This document shows positions 8,109 to 9,635 of a stretch of DNA of 9,635 nucleotides, piece after piece (positions within the stretch are counted from its first letter, which is position 1; every line of letters begins with the position of its first letter). Both the position numbers and the translations under genes were made by a program. The notes beneath the pieces were generated by a model that ran no database searches, was not told the DNA's origin, and saw only the letters and a list, made by a program, of their open reading frames with translations. Source of the DNA: Thermomonas sp. (lineage in GTDB: Bacteria; Pseudomonadota; Gammaproteobacteria; Xanthomonadales; Xanthomonadaceae); the NCBI GenBank assembly GCA_024711415.1, contig JANJSW010000273.1, forward strand, positions 1 to 9,635, given 5' to 3'.

Positions 8109-9107
8109 ATGTCCTCGCTGCCCACCGTCGCCTCCCCGCCCGCCAATCCGCTGCGCATCGACCTCGTCGAAGCGTCGCTGGAGGCCGTGCTGGCCGAGCC
8201 GGGATTGCTGGCGGCGTTCACATTCGACGCCACCACGACGCCCCGCCACGACGACGCCCGCCACCTGCGGGTGGCGCTGGCCCCGGCGCATGGCCGCGCG
8301 GCGCTGGAATGCTGGCGGGTGGATGGCCCGGTGTCGCACGGCCGCGACGGCGACATCGCCTGGAGCCGCGGCGGCGGGCTGCAGTTCGGCGCGCTGGAAC
8401 TGGCCGACGACGGCGACATCGAAGCGGTCGCCGACGCCGCCTACCGGCGCCTGCAGCAGTGGCTGGCGCGCAGCGACCATCCGCATCCGCTGCGGATCTG
8501 GAACTACCTCGATGCGATCACCGAAGGCGACGGCGACAACGAGCGCTACCGGCGCTTCTGCGTCGGCCGCGCGCGCGGCATCGGCCGCGAACTGGCGCCG
8601 GGTGAACTGCCCGCCGCCACCGCCATCGGCCACCCGCAGCGCAGCGGCCGCTTCCAGCTGTACTGGCTGTCCGCGCAGCAGGCCGGCACGCCGCTGGAGA
8701 ATCCGCGCCAGCTGCAGGCCTGGCGCTATCCGCGGCAGTACGGGCCGCAGCCGCCCGGCTTCGCCCGTGCCCTGCTGCCGGCATCCAGCGCGATGCCACT
8801 GCTGCTGTCCGGCACCGCCGCGGTGGTCGGCCATGCCTCGCAGCACGGCGATTCGCTGGAGGCGCAGCTGGACGAAGTGCTGGTCAACCTGCGCAGCCTG
8901 ATCGACACCGCCCGCCAGCGGCGCCCGGCGCTGCCCGCCGTGCTCGGCCCCGGCTCGCCGCTGAAGGTGTACGTGCGCGATGCCGATGCGCTGGCGCAGG
9001 TCGATGCATTGCTGCAGGCGCGCCTGCCGGGCGTGCCGCGACTGCTGCTGCACGGCCATGTCTGCCGTCGCGAGCTGGCGGTGGAGATCGACGGCAGCCA
9101 CGCCTGA
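8109..9107 (+). CDS. xanB2: Chorismatase, XanB2/FkbO/Hyg5 family (hydroxybenzoate synthase)
   Basis: A 332-residue cytosolic enzyme of the chorismatase family, once annotated as pteridine-dependent dioxygenase-like. Members split chorismate to pyruvate plus 3-hydroxybenzoate, 4-hydroxybenzoate or a dihydroxycyclohexadienoate. Xanthomonas XanB2 makes both hydroxybenzoates, feeding xanthomonadin pigment and ubiquinone. Family signatures are LRIWNY (128-133), NERYRRFCVGRARGI (144-158), YWLSAQ (185-190), LLSGTAAVVGHAS (232-244) and the C-terminal HVCRRELAVEIDG (317-329), with Glu326 and Arg320 at positions conserved in the family. Length and motifs look complete. Subgroup assignment rests mainly on lineage, so product specificity is inferred. 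The ATG at 8109 fits a very short leader after TATCAT; an in-frame GTG at 8049 adds 20 atypical residues and would place that -10 inside the coding region. A small membrane protein gene and hemB follow on the same strand. Confidence 0.9.
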   Translation: MSSLPTVASPPANPLRIDLVEASLEAVLAEPGLLAAFTFDATTTPRHDDARHLRVALAPAHGRAALECWRVDGPVSHGRDGDIAWSRGGGLQFGALELADDGDIEAVADAAYRRLQQWLARSDHPHPLRIWNYLDAITEGDGDNERYRRFCVGRARGIGRELAPGELPAATAIGHPQRSGRFQLYWLSAQQAGTPLENPRQLQAWRYPRQYGPQPPGFARALLPASSAMPLLLSGTAAVVGHASQHGDSLEAQLDEVLVNLRSLIDTARQRRPALPAVLGPGSPLKVYVRDADALAQVDALLQARLPGVPRLLLHGHVCRRELAVEIDGSHA

Positions 9108-9144
9108 CCCGGTCCGCGCTTGCATTGGCGGGCGACATCCTGCA

Positions 9145-9150
9145 TATCGT
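9145..9150 (+). promoter_or_regulatory. Candidate -10 element of the small membrane protein gene
   Basis: TATCGT matches TATAAT at four of six positions, including T1, A2 and T6, and ends 26 nt before the ATG at 9177. TTGCAT (9120-9125) is a poor -35 with a 19-nt spacer. The spacing matches that of the lipoprotein and yfcG-like genes. Confidence 0.35.
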
Positions 9151-9176
9151 GGGGCTGACCAAACCGGGGAATACGC

Positions 9177-9419
9177 ATGGGAATCGTCAGTCTGATCTGG
9201 GGCATCCTGTCGCTGCTGTGGATGCTGCTGGCCCTGATTCCGCTGCTGGGCTGGGGCAACTGGTTCATGATCCCGTTCGCGGCCGTCGGCGCGATCCTCG
9301 CCATCGTCGCCATCGCCACCGACAAGGGCCGGGTGTCGGGCATCATCGGCCTGCTCCTGTGCATCATCGCCATCGGCATCGGTTCGCTGCGGCTGATGCT
9401 GGGCGGCGGCATCCTCTGA
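9177..9419 (+). CDS. Small hydrophobic membrane protein of unknown function
   Basis: An 80-residue, strongly hydrophobic protein with three likely membrane segments near residues 3-24, 29-48 and 53-75. Only short polar links separate them: Gly-Trp-Gly-Asn (25-28) and Thr-Asp-Lys-Gly-Arg (48-52). Pro22 and Pro33 flank the first turn, and the protein ends in Gly-Gly-Gly-Ile-Leu. I do not recognise a named family. Short Gly/Ile/Leu-rich proteins of this type occur in many bacteria with no assigned role. The start is well supported by GGGGA at 9166-9170, 6 nt before the ATG. The gene begins 69 bp after xanB2 and ends 28 bp before hemB on the same strand. Coupling to either is possible, although both it and hemB have their own -10-like hexamers. 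Confidence 0.8.
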   Translation: MGIVSLIWGILSLLWMLLALIPLLGWGNWFMIPFAAVGAILAIVAIATDKGRVSGIIGLLLCIIAIGIGSLRLMLGGGIL

Positions 9420-9428
9420 TCGCCGGCG

Positions 9429-9635
<207 letters not shown>

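Noticed and set aside
7979..8419. N-terminal extension of the S9 peptidase frame to 8419
   Set aside because: It would overlap the start of xanB2 and bury a clean signal peptide in the middle of the protein.

Overview
This window is an ordinary-looking chromosomal segment of a high-GC gammaproteobacterium. It most likely comes from the Xanthomonadaceae/Lysobacteraceae (Xanthomonas, Lysobacter, Luteimonas and relatives). The reasons are the strongly GC-rich third codon positions, a XanB2-type chorismatase close to hemB, and a UvrD next to a DUF2782-type lipoprotein. No insertion sequence, phage gene, tRNA, rRNA, CRISPR array or defence system is visible. The genes are tightly packed and no gene-free stretch exceeds about 130 bases.

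Layout, left to right. (1) The 3' part of a type-1 ABC exporter half-transporter (1-1575, +) enters from the left edge. (2) A 93-residue DUF2782-like lipoprotein follows (1630-1911, +). (3) It converges, with only 12 bp between stop codons, on uvrD, DNA helicase II (1924-4110, -). (4) Upstream of uvrD on the same strand is a four-helix UPF0114/YqhA membrane protein (4149-4760, -). (5) A yfcG-like glutathione transferase (4874-5593, +) diverges from it. (6) A perfect 11-bp hairpin (5605-5630) separates that gene from a convergent exported DPP4-like S9 serine peptidase (5654-7978, -). (7) A XanB2/FkbO/Hyg5-type chorismatase (8109-9107, +), a predicted source of 3- and 4-hydroxybenzoate, diverges from the peptidase. 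(8) An 80-residue small membrane protein follows (9177-9419, +). (9) The start of hemB, porphobilinogen synthase (9448 to window end, +), runs off the right edge.

The genes do not form one pathway; most appear to be separate transcription units. The right end has a metabolic flavour. Chorismatase supplies 4-hydroxybenzoate, which related bacteria use for ubiquinone and aryl-polyene pigment, and HemB is in haem synthesis. The middle holds genome maintenance (uvrD), thiol/redox chemistry (yfcG) and periplasmic peptide turnover (S9 peptidase).

The most interesting pattern is regulatory. uvrD and hemB each have a near-consensus -10 hexamer exactly 6 nt before the ATG and no Shine-Dalgarno, so their mRNAs should be leaderless; xanB2 is nearly so with a 10-nt gap. 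For hemB and xanB2 the -10 hexamer also sits in the loop of a perfect 6-bp GC inverted repeat. Four other genes have a -10-like hexamer 26-27 nt before the start plus a Shine-Dalgarno-like sequence. The second notable point is that the DPP4-like peptidase has its Ser-Asp-His triad but lacks the Glu-Glu motif that defines true dipeptidyl aminopeptidases. I see no convincing wholly new multi-gene system here.
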